Shown piece by piece: positions 1 through 9,984 of a stretch of 64,000 nt of DNA. The stretch is from Mucor racemosus (lineage: Eukaryota > Mucoromycota > Mucoromycetes > Mucorales > Mucoraceae). Location of the stretch: the NCBI GenBank assembly GCA_027405735.1, contig JAPEHQ010000001.1, positions 5,642,001 through 5,706,000 of the forward strand, read 5' to 3'. The notes under the pieces were generated by a model. That model made no database searches. It saw nothing but the letters and a program-made list of their open reading frames with translations, and had not been told where the DNA came from. The translations under genes and the position numbers were made by a program. Position 1 is the first letter of the stretch; each line of letters starts with the position of its first letter.

Positions 1-40
1 ATATTCATCAATTCTTCCTCTTGGATCTTTTTTTATTTCG

Positions 41-67
<27 letters not shown>
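41..67. repeat. A homopolymer upstream of the stress-protein gene
   Basis: A run of 27 A lies directly before the first ATG of the universal stress protein gene (10 bp to the ATG). Such A or T tracts sit just upstream of several genes in this window and could act as nucleosome-excluding promoter elements; this role is inferred. Confidence 0.6.
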
Positions 68-73
<6 letters not shown>

Positions 74-76
74 AGA

Positions 77-1164
77 ATGGCAACTATTCCAGTACTTCAA
101 CAACCAGAGAACTATGTTCGTGGTGTATCATTTGATACAATGACTGATCAAGATCAACCTGATTATTCCTTTACACTTCGAGGAAAAACACAAGGTTATC
201 AACGTACTCGACGAAGCCGAACTTTCCTTGTTGCTACTGACCTTGCAAACTATAGCGATTATGCTCTTGATTGGGCTATTGAAGTAATATGATATATTTA
301 TAATAAATGAAATCATGATTAACATTATTTTTATCTTTTTTTTAGAACGTTATTGATGATGGAGACGAACTCATCGTTCTTCGTGTTCTCACGGTAGATA
401 TGAGTGGTAAGATATGGAATTGTATACATATAATGGATATGTACAAATAATACGTTTTATTAGAAAACAGACCCAACCTTAAATCTATGTTGAGACATGA
501 GGAATTAGAATCTAAAGAAAGAGCTTCCATTGTTATGAATAAAATTATGGCATCCGGAAATCAAAATTTAAAGGTATGTTTTTATACATTTCCAAGTACG
601 TTTCTGTTACCAAGTCGATAAAATATTAGATCAGTGCAGTTATTGAGTTTGTCATTGGAAAGGTCCAAGAAACCATTCAAAATATGGTAAAAACCAGAAA
701 AACTCGGTTCATAAACTACCCTGAAACTGACTGACAAATATTAGATTTCTGTATATCAACCTTCGATGCTTATCGTTGGTACTCGAGGAATGTCTGAATT
801 AAAAGGCATGTTTATGAATAGTATATCTAAGTACTGTTTGCAGCACTCCCCAATTCCTGTAGTCGTAGTTAGACCTGAGGATAAGATTAAAAAACAACAA
901 CAAAAGAAAGCTGAAAAGAAAGCTGAAAAGAAAGCGGCCACAAAGAAAGCAAACCGTCTTAGTGGTATGTTCCGTATAAGCAGCCATTCCAGCATATCTA
1001 GCATGAATTCTAAGGGTTCGGATTCCTCAGATAGTAGTTCAGATGAAGAAGATGTAACAAATGTGGAGAAAAAAGTGCAACGATTATCAGTATTTGACAA
1101 AATTGGGCGTCGGTCAAGATCATCATCTCCAGCTAGACCACCAGCAATAACAAGCAAGAAATAA
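77..1164 (+). CDS. Universal stress protein (UspA-domain) family protein
   Basis: Five exons join in frame: 77-283, 346-406, 464-573, 630-686 and 745-1164, giving 284 aa. All introns are GT...AG and 56-62 bp. Residues about 48-190 form an alpha/beta nucleotide-binding Usp fold: a first strand RTFLVATDLANYS, a later strand MLIVGTRG (about 153-160) and a last strand PIPVVVVRPE. The family ATP-binding motif G-x2-G-x9-G-S/T is only partly kept: GTRG is present but the expected final Gly is Asn (NS). The tail is Lys/Ala-rich, then Ser/Asp-rich, probably disordered and phosphorylatable. Usp proteins bind ATP and act in stress responses, but their exact role in fungi is poorly defined. The family call is firm; the specific function is unknown. 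Confidence 0.88.
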
Positions 1165-2590
1165 TAGGGCTTACATTTAAATACGATGGGTATACATCAA
1201 TTGTGATTGAATTAGTGGATGTGTGTATCTGAATATGTAAAATAACTACTATGTTGACAAATAATAAAGGGGTTTAGATTTGATCATGTGTTTTAGTGAC
1301 TAAAATTGGATATTGTGAGCGCCGATGGTGATTCTGCAAACACTAATTTGTTATCAAATGCGGCATTATATGATAGATAAAGGTCAAAACAATATTTTGT
1401 ATCAATTAGAGCAATGAAAATACGCAATTTATTGTGCAGACGGTCCATTTATAGCTAAAATAGCCCAAAATCTAGAATTTTCAATGCTCTATATATATAT
1501 GGTTTTTGGTGTCTGCACAACAACCGAGCTATTTAGAATCATTTCTCACAATTCATAAATACTATGTAATGCATTTTCTCAGCTTTTTTTTTCATGAAAA
1601 ATGCGTTGACATCGGTCTCAAAACCCTTCTGATAGCAAGGGAAAATTGAAGAAAACAAGTTAAAGATTTCTTTCGCATTCAAAATGAGATACTTTACTAG
1701 ATATTTATAAATGAAAAATGTTGCTAATTTGCTCAGCTTTCATGTCAACCTTTTTGTTTGATGGTTTGATATTGAAAGTTTAGACTTTTTGAGGAAAATC
1801 AGATATTAGAGTTTTGTGGAATTGCAAAAGATTTTCAATGAAAAGTCTTCAAGTAAATTATATTATAGGATAGAAAATCAAAAACTGTACTGAAAACCAG
1901 TAGAAGATATGAAATGTTATACTACTTTTTTGAGAAATAATAAAAAATATCTTTAAGACAATCAAAATCTCTCTGTATAGCGGCATTTTACATCGAAAAA
2001 CCGCATCAAAATGTTTAGAAAAACAAGATTAAAAAGTTTTTTGATGTACTGGAATTGATTTTTTTTACTAAAAAAAATTTATGTGATGCTTTTATATATA
2101 CGAGATACTTGATTATATTTTTATTTTGCTTAAAAGTCTTGAAACTAGTTACCTTTACGGCAGTTAAAAAGAGGCATACTTTTCACATTTGGGCGTTTCA
2201 ATCACAGTTTCAAAGCAAGCATAGCCTGCCTTCAAAGGATCAAGGTGTTTTTCTTCTATTCTCGAGACGAACTTCATACAAAAAGTCGCTCCTCGAGTAA
2301 GATAAACTTTATTTTCTTAAAAAATCTAATTTTACTGTAGCTTTTGAGCATTTTCGTTAATCGTTTGACAACAAATGGTCGTATTTTGATGAAATAAGAG
2401 GTTCTTGAAAGACGCATTTTTGTATGTAACATTGAGCATCCAAGTGACGTGGCGCTTTTCTTAAATCGCCGCGAATCTAGCAAAGGTTTTCACAAATATT
2501 TTGCAAATTTTCATCTTTTTTTTACAACATACACCCTCACACGTAGAAAACGAACAACCGCCTTTTCTGATTATAATAATATAAAAAGAA
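1165..2590. other. Intergenic, no gene recognised
   Basis: About 1.4 kb of AT-rich sequence between the stress-protein stop and the TAF4 start. Short open frames occur (for example 2055-2300) but none resembles a known protein or has plausible splice partners. The last 100 bp before 2591 probably hold the TAF4 promoter and 5' leader. Confidence 0.5.
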
Positions 2591-5005
2591 ATGTCAGTCG
2601 ACGGTGAAGGAACGAATGAACCTAATTCAACATCTCAACAAACATCCCCTTCCCAGCAACAACAACAACAACAACAACAACAACAGCAACAGGCTCAGTT
2701 AGTTCACCAAAATTTAAATTTTTCCATTAATGATATACTTAGCAACAATCACGATGTTAATGATTCTTCCTTTCAGTCAATTGTACAAACATTAAGTAAT
2801 AATAATAATGAAGAACACATAGCACCATCATATGCACATTTACCTGCTGAATTACAAGATTTATTCAATACCAATGAAACAGACGATCTATTATCAGTTC
2901 AAGGTACCAATTCAGACGCGTCTATTCTTCAAGGGAATATGACAAATATTTGGGATAGACCTGCTACTTCACAATCATTTTTACAATCATCCCCACAACA
3001 ACAATCAAGTGTGCCTATCACACCATCTTCTCCTGTTTCTATAGTTAATACTACAACAGCAGTTTCTACCCCCTCCATAACAGCAATAACAGCAACAACA
3101 GCAAATACTCCTGTCATTCAACCATCACCTAATAATTCGAATACACCTACTTCTCAACCAATACAACAAAAGTCTCAACAGACACAACAGAAACAAACAC
3201 AACCAATGTCTCGTCAACCATCGCAAAATTCACAACAGCAACGTAACTATTTTTCGAATCAAAATTTCTATTAAATCTATTGACATGTCTTTCTTTTTCT
3301 TTTTTTTTCTACACAAATTAGCTTCTTCGACTACATTATTAGATAATATCACAGCTCAATTACCACCCGAACGAAAAGAAAAATTTATTCAATTGTTTAG
3401 AGAGCTACAATCAAATTCAGTTTCTGCAGCACAGTTTCTATCACAAGCAAAATCACTATTAGGACAGCAACAATATCAACAGTTGGAGGATTTAAAAAAT
3501 AAGCCTGCTCAATTAGGACAAAAATCAGCATCTGCATCACCTTCTGGCAATGATGACGAGCATAGAAAGAGAGCATTGTCGAGTCAACAATTGAGACAGG
3601 AGGATGCTCAGCGGTCAATGCCCGGAATAATGTAAGTACAAACACATGTTTATGATTACACAAAACTTAAAAAAAGTATATAATTGTGTCTAGTACCCCT
3701 CAATTAAAACGAGCAAAAACTGAGCATATACCAATTAACGCTTTACCACAACAATTCCATCATCCTCAAACACTGCAACAACAACAACAACTACATCAAT
3801 TACAAATGCAACTACAACAACAACATCAAATGCAATTGATGCAACAACAGCAACAACAACAACTTCAACAACAACAATTACAACAACAGCAGCAACAGCA
3901 ACAACAACTTCAACAACAACAATTACAACAACAGCAGCAACAGCAACAACAACAACAACATTCTCCTCAGCAACCACAATTACAACCACATCAACCTGTA
4001 GCACCATCACCTTCTACTGGTCAAACTCCTACTGTGAGTATTACTGCAGCCCAAACCACAACCACTCCAGTATTCAAAACACCTGCTGTGCCCGGCACAC
4101 CTGGATTGCAAATACCTTCTAGAGCAAATACACCACAATCCTCGAGGTATGTTTGTTTTTTTGAGAAATGAATTGAGGATAAAAATATTAATTTTATTAT
4201 AGTAAACCTGCAGTATCTAATGGATCAGCACCTACTACAAATGCATCGAGCACAGCAACTACAAGTGGAGGAGGAGGTGGTGGAGGTGGGGGCGATAGAA
4301 TTGATTATGATACATTAACAGATGTTATGGGCTATGCTGGTGTAGATTTAAAAGAGGAAGCAGAACATTTCTTAAAAGATGGTGATGGTCCTGGTGGTAT
4401 ATTACCAGATGGTGTAGATAGATCGAAAATGCAAGATTTTATGAACACGGAACTATTGACGTCGAAAATATTAAAATATGGTACGTTTTGTATAGAATAT
4501 TATGCAAGGAATAGATAAAGTCTAATTCGATATTATAGCCAAATGTGTAAATATCAAAAAAATCGATAGTGATTTCGTATCCTATATGGCATTAGCTGCT
4601 CAAGATAGAATTCGTACTGTAATGGAATCAATGGTATCAGCGTCAAAACATCGTACATTTGATCCTTTTAAAAAGCCACCATTATCAGAAGATGGCCATC
4701 CACTATTTAAAATACAAGTAAAGCAAAATGTCAAATTACAACTCGAGGCTATTGAACATGTGTCAAGGCAATCTGAATTGGATCTTGATCCTATAGATGA
4801 AGATGACATGGATCAAAAAGAGCAATTACCAACTGAAAAGGGCTGGTACTCGAAAAAGTCGAAAACCCCACTCTTGATTACAGATAAACCCGAAAGAAAA
4901 GTGACCGTACAGGATGCTATATTCGTTATGGAAAGAGATGTGCAAGGAGGCAGAGGATCAAATCAACGTACATTACTAAAAGCTTATAACGAATGGTTAT
5001 CTTGA
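2591..5005 (+). CDS. TAF4: Transcription initiation factor TFIID subunit TAF4
   Basis: Exons 2591-3242, 3322-3631, 3694-4146, 4203-4480 and 4539-5005 join in frame to 719 aa. TAF4 is a core TFIID subunit that pairs with TAF12 through a histone fold and supports RNA polymerase II initiation in the nucleus. The C-terminal TAF4 domain (about 502-719) is diagnostic: DVMGYAGVDLKEEAEHFL, then a stretch around MALAAQDRIRTVMESMV, and the ending TLLKAYNEWLS. An acidic/Gln-rich helical segment near residues 220-275 (QLPPERKEKFIQLFRELQS) resembles the small helical module found in metazoan and fungal TAF4. The N-terminal and central parts are low complexity, with long Gln runs. A polyGln block contains an exact 45-bp tandem duplication (3856-3900 and 3901-3945). 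The start at 2591 is the first ATG and precedes no other in-frame ATG before the polyQ. Confidence 0.93.
3856..3945 (+). repeat. Exact 2 x 45 bp tandem duplication in TAF4 polyQ
   Basis: Two identical 45-bp units (15 codons, Gln with a few Leu) lie back to back inside exon 3 of TAF4. The unit keeps the frame, so length variation here would add or remove 15 residues at a time. Confidence 0.85.
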
Positions 5006-5094
5006 TCTTGTATAAATAAAAAATAAAAAAAAATTAAAATAAAAATTAATAATAAACACCATTTTTTGTATAATATAAACAATCATTTGCCATC

Positions 5095-5395
5095 CCTCTT
5101 CTTTATTCATTTGAACACGCAGACGATTATGTGTATGATGTAAAATGGTCTCCTATACATCCCGCCTTGTTTGGTACTGTAGATGGAACTGGCCAATTTG
5201 ACTTATGGAATTTGAATGCAGATACCGAGGAACCATTTGTAAGTACTCAAGTTGGTTCTGGTAAAGCATTGGATAAATTGGCTTGAGATAAAGACAACAA
5301 TATGTTCCAGTGATGGCCATGTTTATGCTTATGTTTATGTTTATGTTTATGCCATTGGAGAGGTCAGAAGAAAAATCAATGTAAATCAACTCTAG
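5095..5395 (+). pseudogene. Dynein intermediate chain fragment (captured, decayed) in R1 copy C
   Basis: Translation gives [18 protein letters not shown], then [20 protein letters not shown] and ADTEEPF, a very good match to the last WD40 blades of cytoplasmic dynein intermediate chain. A stop replaces the Trp of the following LAWDK-type motif, and a frameshift follows. The frame returns at SSDGHVY, where a TTTATG-type hexanucleotide repeat (about 5326-5353) has lengthened the Val-Tyr string, and continues through AIGEV. No upstream propeller or N-terminal region is present, so this is a gene piece, not a gene. The same piece in more decayed form lies in R1 copies A and B. Confidence 0.8.
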
Positions 5396-5936
5396 CGCTA
5401 TAATTAAAACATAATACTATATTGTCATCAAATAGACTACCACACAATACTAACATGTATAAAGATTTAAAGTAATAAGCTTGAATCAAGCGGTTACAGC
5501 ATTGTAAATTCTTGAAAAAGTTCTCAAGTATTATAAAATCTCTTATTTTTAAGACTTACGAGGCTTATAAGCGGAATATTAATTTCGAAAATTATTCTTG
5601 TCCAGATCATCAATTTTGACATTTTCTGGTTTTTTTTTCTGATTTTGCAAATCTAGAGTTAATTATACTACCAATTATAAAAACAAAAAATACACGCGTA
5701 AACAGGATTTAACGCTCTATTTTTTTAATAAAAAATACTAAACATTTTCATTACAAAATATTACATGAAAATCCTTTAATCAAAAAACCGTTTTTGGGCC
5801 AAAAACGCTAAGTTTTATTACTCAACTTTTGATATTAAGCTTTTATAAAATGTGTATTAGCTATGGCTACAATTTTCTCTCACAATGTAGTATATTTGAA
5901 CGTTGATTTTGGTATCAAAATTTGATTTTTCTGTTT

Positions 5937-5948
5937 TTTTATCAAAAT
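5937..5948. repeat. LINE target-site duplication, 3' side of element
   Basis: TTTTATCAAAAT directly abuts the T run (antisense poly-A tail) of the LINE. It matches the copy at 11390-11401. Confidence 0.8.
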
Positions 5949-6079
5949 TTTTTTTTTTTTGTTTGTAAGTATGAAGATTTATTGAAATAAACTCATAAAA
6001 GGAATTATTAAATTATAATAAGAGGAGAGCAGGTGTAAAGAGAAACAAAAGTGACCCGTCTCAAAAAAAAATAGATAAA

Positions 6080-9000
6080 TTAATTGCAAATGTTTAACGA
6101 GGATAATCGTCGCAAACTGATCATAGCACGATCCGTGATGGATTCGTTACTGGAGTCAACAGATTCAAAAAAGAATAACCATTTGGCTCGCCAGATGGCG
6201 GTCAGGATACATGTGAATGCTTCGAAAACTGTGATTTTTAGGTCAGAGTCTAAGAGGCGGTAAGAGGAGAGATTTAGAGCCATAACATTGTCATAAACGC
6301 TACCCAAACGGAGTGGTTCTGTCGGTACAAATACCAGAGCAAAGTAGTTAATCCATACTTCTTCAATGGAAGGGCAAGTGAAAAGAAAATGGGTGGTGGT
6401 TTCCCGTAACCCGCAGTTGATACATAAGTCATCAGGGAGGCGAAGAATATGTGCTGTATTGGCCTTGGCGGACACTTTGTTGTGGATTAGCCGAAACCAG
6501 AGATTACGAGCCGCACTAGGCATTTTCGTGTGAAGAAAAGAGGCCATGTGGAGTTGTTCGAGGGCAACTTGAGGTCGAGAAATTGGAGGCTGATCCCTCA
6601 TGTACATAGCACGGAGCTGGGTATTGGTCATGGACAGGACTGGAACACCTTGATAGTTTAGCTTGTGACAGAGGTACGGCGAAAAATCAACATCAATTGC
6701 AGGTAGATCTTGTGGCAGTGGACCAGAAGGAGTCTGTAGATGCACTTGGAAGGATGAGTGAAACTTCAGGTGGTCTGAACGAAATGCGCTGATAATCTTG
6801 GTCAAGATGCTAATATTACGGCATCGGGATCTTGTTGTAAATACGAGAGAGTCATGCAAACGACTAGGCTCCAAGAAGTTCTGCACAGGTAGTTTACTGA
6901 GTTTTTTACCCTGAGTAATGCAAGGTTCAGTATTATCCTGTTGACACAATTCAGTAAATGGCAAAAGTAGTAGTGTTTCATAATTCAAATGACAACTGTC
7001 CCAAGAGGCGTGGACAGAGAAGGCGTCAATCGACCGAAGCAGAGGAAGCAAACAGTGGAGACCCGACAATGATGAGTTGGAGCGATACTGATGGAACAAT
7101 AATGGCAGTTGAGGGTGGGAAGCCCCATAGCTCACTTGTATGAACGTGGACAGCGACTGCATCAGGAAATTAGGAATCGGTTGAGAATCCCCATTATCCA
7201 GGAGCAGCGCGCGAACATACCGTTGCTGCAATATATGTTGTTGAACTGTAATATCAAGAACCGCAAGGCCACCCTGATCCAGAGGAGAGTAGATAACTGC
7301 CTTCTTCATGGGGGGAAAAATCTTGTAGCACACGAATTGGTAAACCAAGGAAGACAACTTCTCGACAAAACTAACAGGTAAGACTGTAATTCGCAAAAAG
7401 TGCCAAAACCTAGAAAGAAACAGAGAGTTCACCATACGAGCACGACCATAAACAGAAACGGAGCGTGTCATATGTTTATCAAGAGATGTTTGCAAGCTGA
7501 GGATGGTTTCTTGAGAAAAGACTTCACGTTGAGGAATGCTAAACCAGATAGGATAACCTAGATATTTGATGTACGAAGGACTGGAGGAGTCAAACCATCG
7601 AAATCGCAATCTTTGTGTGAGATGCAACAAATCAGGCGGCACGCGAGACTTCAATCCAGAGAGGGGAAATGCCACCGTTTTATGGTAGTTGACACGAGCA
7701 TTGGATGCTCGACCATAACAAGTAAGATGATCTTGGATTGCTTGTAGTTCAGTCCGATTCCTAACGATAACTAAAAGGTCATCGGCATAGGCCAACAGTT
7801 TGATAGGAGAGGGTGCTGAGACTTGTACAGAGGGGATCTTCCTGATAGACTGCGTTTGGAGAGCATATCCTTGAATATTACGATCTTGGAGTATGGCCAG
7901 CAGCAGGGGTTCTAAAGCAAAGTTGAATAGTACCGGCGAGATAGAGTCTCCTTGTCGAAGACCACGCTTCTGGGCTACGGAATCAGACATAAAACCATTC
8001 ATATTGACGACAATTTGGTTCTTGAAAAACAAATTACTTATACACTGGATGAATTTGGGTGGGAAACCAAATTTAGTCAGTACCTTGCATAGGTAAGTTT
8101 CATTCACATAATCGTAGGCCTTAGCACTATCAATGGCGACGCCAACCGAGCCAGTATTATGTATCTTAGCATCCTCCATCAGAATGCGCAGTGCGAGTCC
8201 ATGATCACCAATGAATCGAGTAGGCATGAAGCCGGCTTGAAATTGCGTAATCACCTTATTGGCAGCGTCAATCACTCGAGAGTTGAGGATACGGGTGAAT
8301 ACCTTACAGTCAGTGTTAATCAACGAGATGGGACGCCAGTTAGCCAAGTCAGTTGCATCTCCTTTCTTGGGAAGAAGCACGATACAAGTCTCCTGCCAAG
8401 ACTTTGGGAATATACCCAGGTGAATAGCATCATTATACACAGAGGTAACCAGAGTCTTGCATTCAGGATGAGTCAGGATGAGACGAAGGATTGGATATGG
8501 TAATCCGTCCTTGCCAGGACTACTGACCTTAGGGCAACGTTTAGATGAGATTAGGATATCATCAAGATCGATGTCCGAGACGATGGTGTCGGCATCCTCA
8601 GCAGTGATAGTCGTCTGAATATGAGCAAGAATCTTGTTCATAGAATATTGGTGAGTCGGTTCAGGTGAATATAACACATTGTAATAGGAATGGACTGCGT
8701 CCAACTTGGCCGCCGTGCTACTACAGGTGACCCCAGACTGTGGGTGGGTAATGTGAACAAAGTAACGTTGTGCTAAACGCCGTTCACCAGTACGCTTGAG
8801 AAACCCAACCGAGTTTTCATTGTGTACCAGCCATCGTTTCCCGGCTTGCAGTGTTGCGTGTTGATTCAGTTCATGTTGTATGCGAGCAATGGCATGTTCC
8901 ACCTGAGGTAGTTCGTTCTGAAGAGATTGTTGATCATTCTTGTAGGTTCTGATCAGCAGATTTCTTGAACTTTGAAGCTCCCTGAGGCGATCTTTTCTCC

Positions 9001-9979
9001 AAGATGAGCGATTACTACAATAGCACTTGGTCAGTTTCTTGACATATCCTTTCAATCGATCCCACTTGACTTGATTGCTATCTGAAGATTGAGAGAGTAT
9101 GTTTTGCATGAAATGACTAATACCCGAATTGATTTTCTTGACATAAGATTTATGGTGGACTAGATTTGGATTCGCTCGCCATAGGCCTTTACCAGTGTTA
9201 GTCAGTTGAATCTTAAAATTAACTGTCATCAAAGCATGATCTGTCCACTCGTTAGGGATGTATTCAATGTTGTTGTTGAAGTATAGATCTTTCAGCTGTC
9301 GCCCAACCATGATGTAGTCAAGAGTTTTGATAACTGGACCACGTCTAAATGTTGGTAGGGTTTCGAAGAATGGATCGCTATAGTTGTTGTTGTTGCAGTC
9401 ATGCAAAAATGTGTCGGTAAATCGAACAAATGAGGTAGGTTGTTTATAGCGAAAGTTGCCGGGAAGTCGCAGATCATATTGAAAATTAAAATCACCAGCA
9501 AGAATCAACCTGTCTAAAATGTCAGAGTAGTCGTGGAGGGACTTGAGGTAAGCCATTAGGTTGTTGTAAAAGGCTGTCTTGTTAGGAACAGTATCAGCAG
9601 GAGCATAGATATTAAGTACGTAAAGTGGTAATAAATTTGGTTCTGAAGGCACTGTCAATTTGGCTAGAATAAAACGTCCGTCGTCGGATTTATGAATCAT
9701 CTCCATGTGAATATTGTTATTGAAGTTGAGCAATCCACATTTCGACGTCCAGATGCTTTCTTTACATTGGAATTTGAGATCAAGCATTGATGTTCGATCT
9801 GAAAAGTTGAGTGAGGGTATATTGGTTTCTTGGAACGCAAAAATGTCACATTTTTGCGACCTTAAATACCGAATAAAGGAATCAGCTAATTGAGGATTAT
9901 TTAGTTTGAGCAGATATCGACAATTAAGTGACCCAAATTTAATATTTAAGGATTTACTATAGTTATTATGATTACTCAT
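6080..9979 (-). CDS. LINE ORF2: endonuclease/reverse transcriptase
   Basis: A 1299-aa uninterrupted ORF that would nick target DNA and reverse-transcribe the element RNA in the nucleus. Residues about 14-250 are an APE-type endonuclease/exonuclease/phosphatase domain: NCRYLL, FAFQETN (about 50), LAGDFNFQ (about 160) and WTDHALMTV (about 245) carry the usual Asn, Glu, Asp/Asn and Asp-His residues. The RT domain (about 490-800) has LANWRPISLIN, a QAGFMP segment, AIDSAKAYD as the first catalytic Asp block, GLRQGDSISPVLFN, and the catalytic AYADDLLV (about residue 731). Near residue 1186 the motif CINCGLRETTTHFLFTC fits the CCHC zinc-binding region of zf-RVT. There is no RNase H domain. The ATG lies 5 nt after the ORF1 stop. 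Confidence 0.93.
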   Translation of the reverse strand: MSNHNNYSKSLNIKFGSLNCRYLLKLNNPQLADSFIRYLRSQKCDIFAFQETNIPSLNFSDRTSMLDLKFQCKESIWTSKCGLLNFNNNIHMEMIHKSDDGRFILAKLTVPSEPNLLPLYVLNIYAPADTVPNKTAFYNNLMAYLKSLHDYSDILDRLILAGDFNFQYDLRLPGNFRYKQPTSFVRFTDTFLHDCNNNNYSDPFFETLPTFRRGPVIKTLDYIMVGRQLKDLYFNNNIEYIPNEWTDHALMTVNFKIQLTNTGKGLWRANPNLVHHKSYVKKINSGISHFMQNILSQSSDSNQVKWDRLKGYVKKLTKCYCSNRSSWRKDRLRELQSSRNLLIRTYKNDQQSLQNELPQVEHAIARIQHELNQHATLQAGKRWLVHNENSVGFLKRTGERRLAQRYFVHITHPQSGVTCSSTAAKLDAVHSYYNVLYSPEPTHQYSMNKILAHIQTTITAEDADTIVSDIDLDDILISSKRCPKVSSPGKDGLPYPILRLILTHPECKTLVTSVYNDAIHLGIFPKSWQETCIVLLPKKGDATDLANWRPISLINTDCKVFTRILNSRVIDAANKVITQFQAGFMPTRFIGDHGLALRILMEDAKIHNTGSVGVAIDSAKAYDYVNETYLCKVLTKFGFPPKFIQCISNLFFKNQIVVNMNGFMSDSVAQKRGLRQGDSISPVLFNFALEPLLLAILQDRNIQGYALQTQSIRKIPSVQVSAPSPIKLLAYADDLLVIVRNRTELQAIQDHLTCYGRASNARVNYHKTVAFPLSGLKSRVPPDLLHLTQRLRFRWFDSSSPSYIKYLGYPIWFSIPQREVFSQETILSLQTSLDKHMTRSVSVYGRARMVNSLFLSRFWHFLRITVLPVSFVEKLSSLVYQFVCYKIFPPMKKAVIYSPLDQGGLAVLDITVQQHILQQRYVRALLLDNGDSQPIPNFLMQSLSTFIQVSYGASHPQLPLLFHQYRSNSSLSGLHCLLPLLRSIDAFSVHASWDSCHLNYETLLLLPFTELCQQDNTEPCITQGKKLSKLPVQNFLEPSRLHDSLVFTTRSRCRNISILTKIISAFRSDHLKFHSSFQVHLQTPSGPLPQDLPAIDVDFSPYLCHKLNYQGVPVLSMTNTQLRAMYMRDQPPISRPQVALEQLHMASFLHTKMPSAARNLWFRLIHNKVSAKANTAHILRLPDDLCINCGLRETTTHFLFTCPSIEEVWINYFALVFVPTEPLRLGSVYDNVMALNLSSYRLLDSDLKITVFEAFTCILTAIWRAKWLFFFESVDSSNESITDRAMISLRRLSSLNICN

Positions 9980-9984
9980 AATAA

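Noticed and set aside
2055..2483. Small ORFs on both strands upstream of TAF4
   Set aside because: No family resemblance, no splice partners, AT-rich composition.
3735..4010. Minus-strand ORF rich in Val across the TAF4 polyQ tract
   Set aside because: Antisense shadow of CAA/CAG repeats; Val strings are the expected reverse reading.
5095..5395. Functional dynein intermediate chain gene
   Set aside because: Only the last blades are present, with a stop and frameshift; the same piece recurs inside dispersed repeats.
6958..8503. Plus-strand ORFs within the LINE
   Set aside because: Antisense shadows of ORF2; no motifs of their own.
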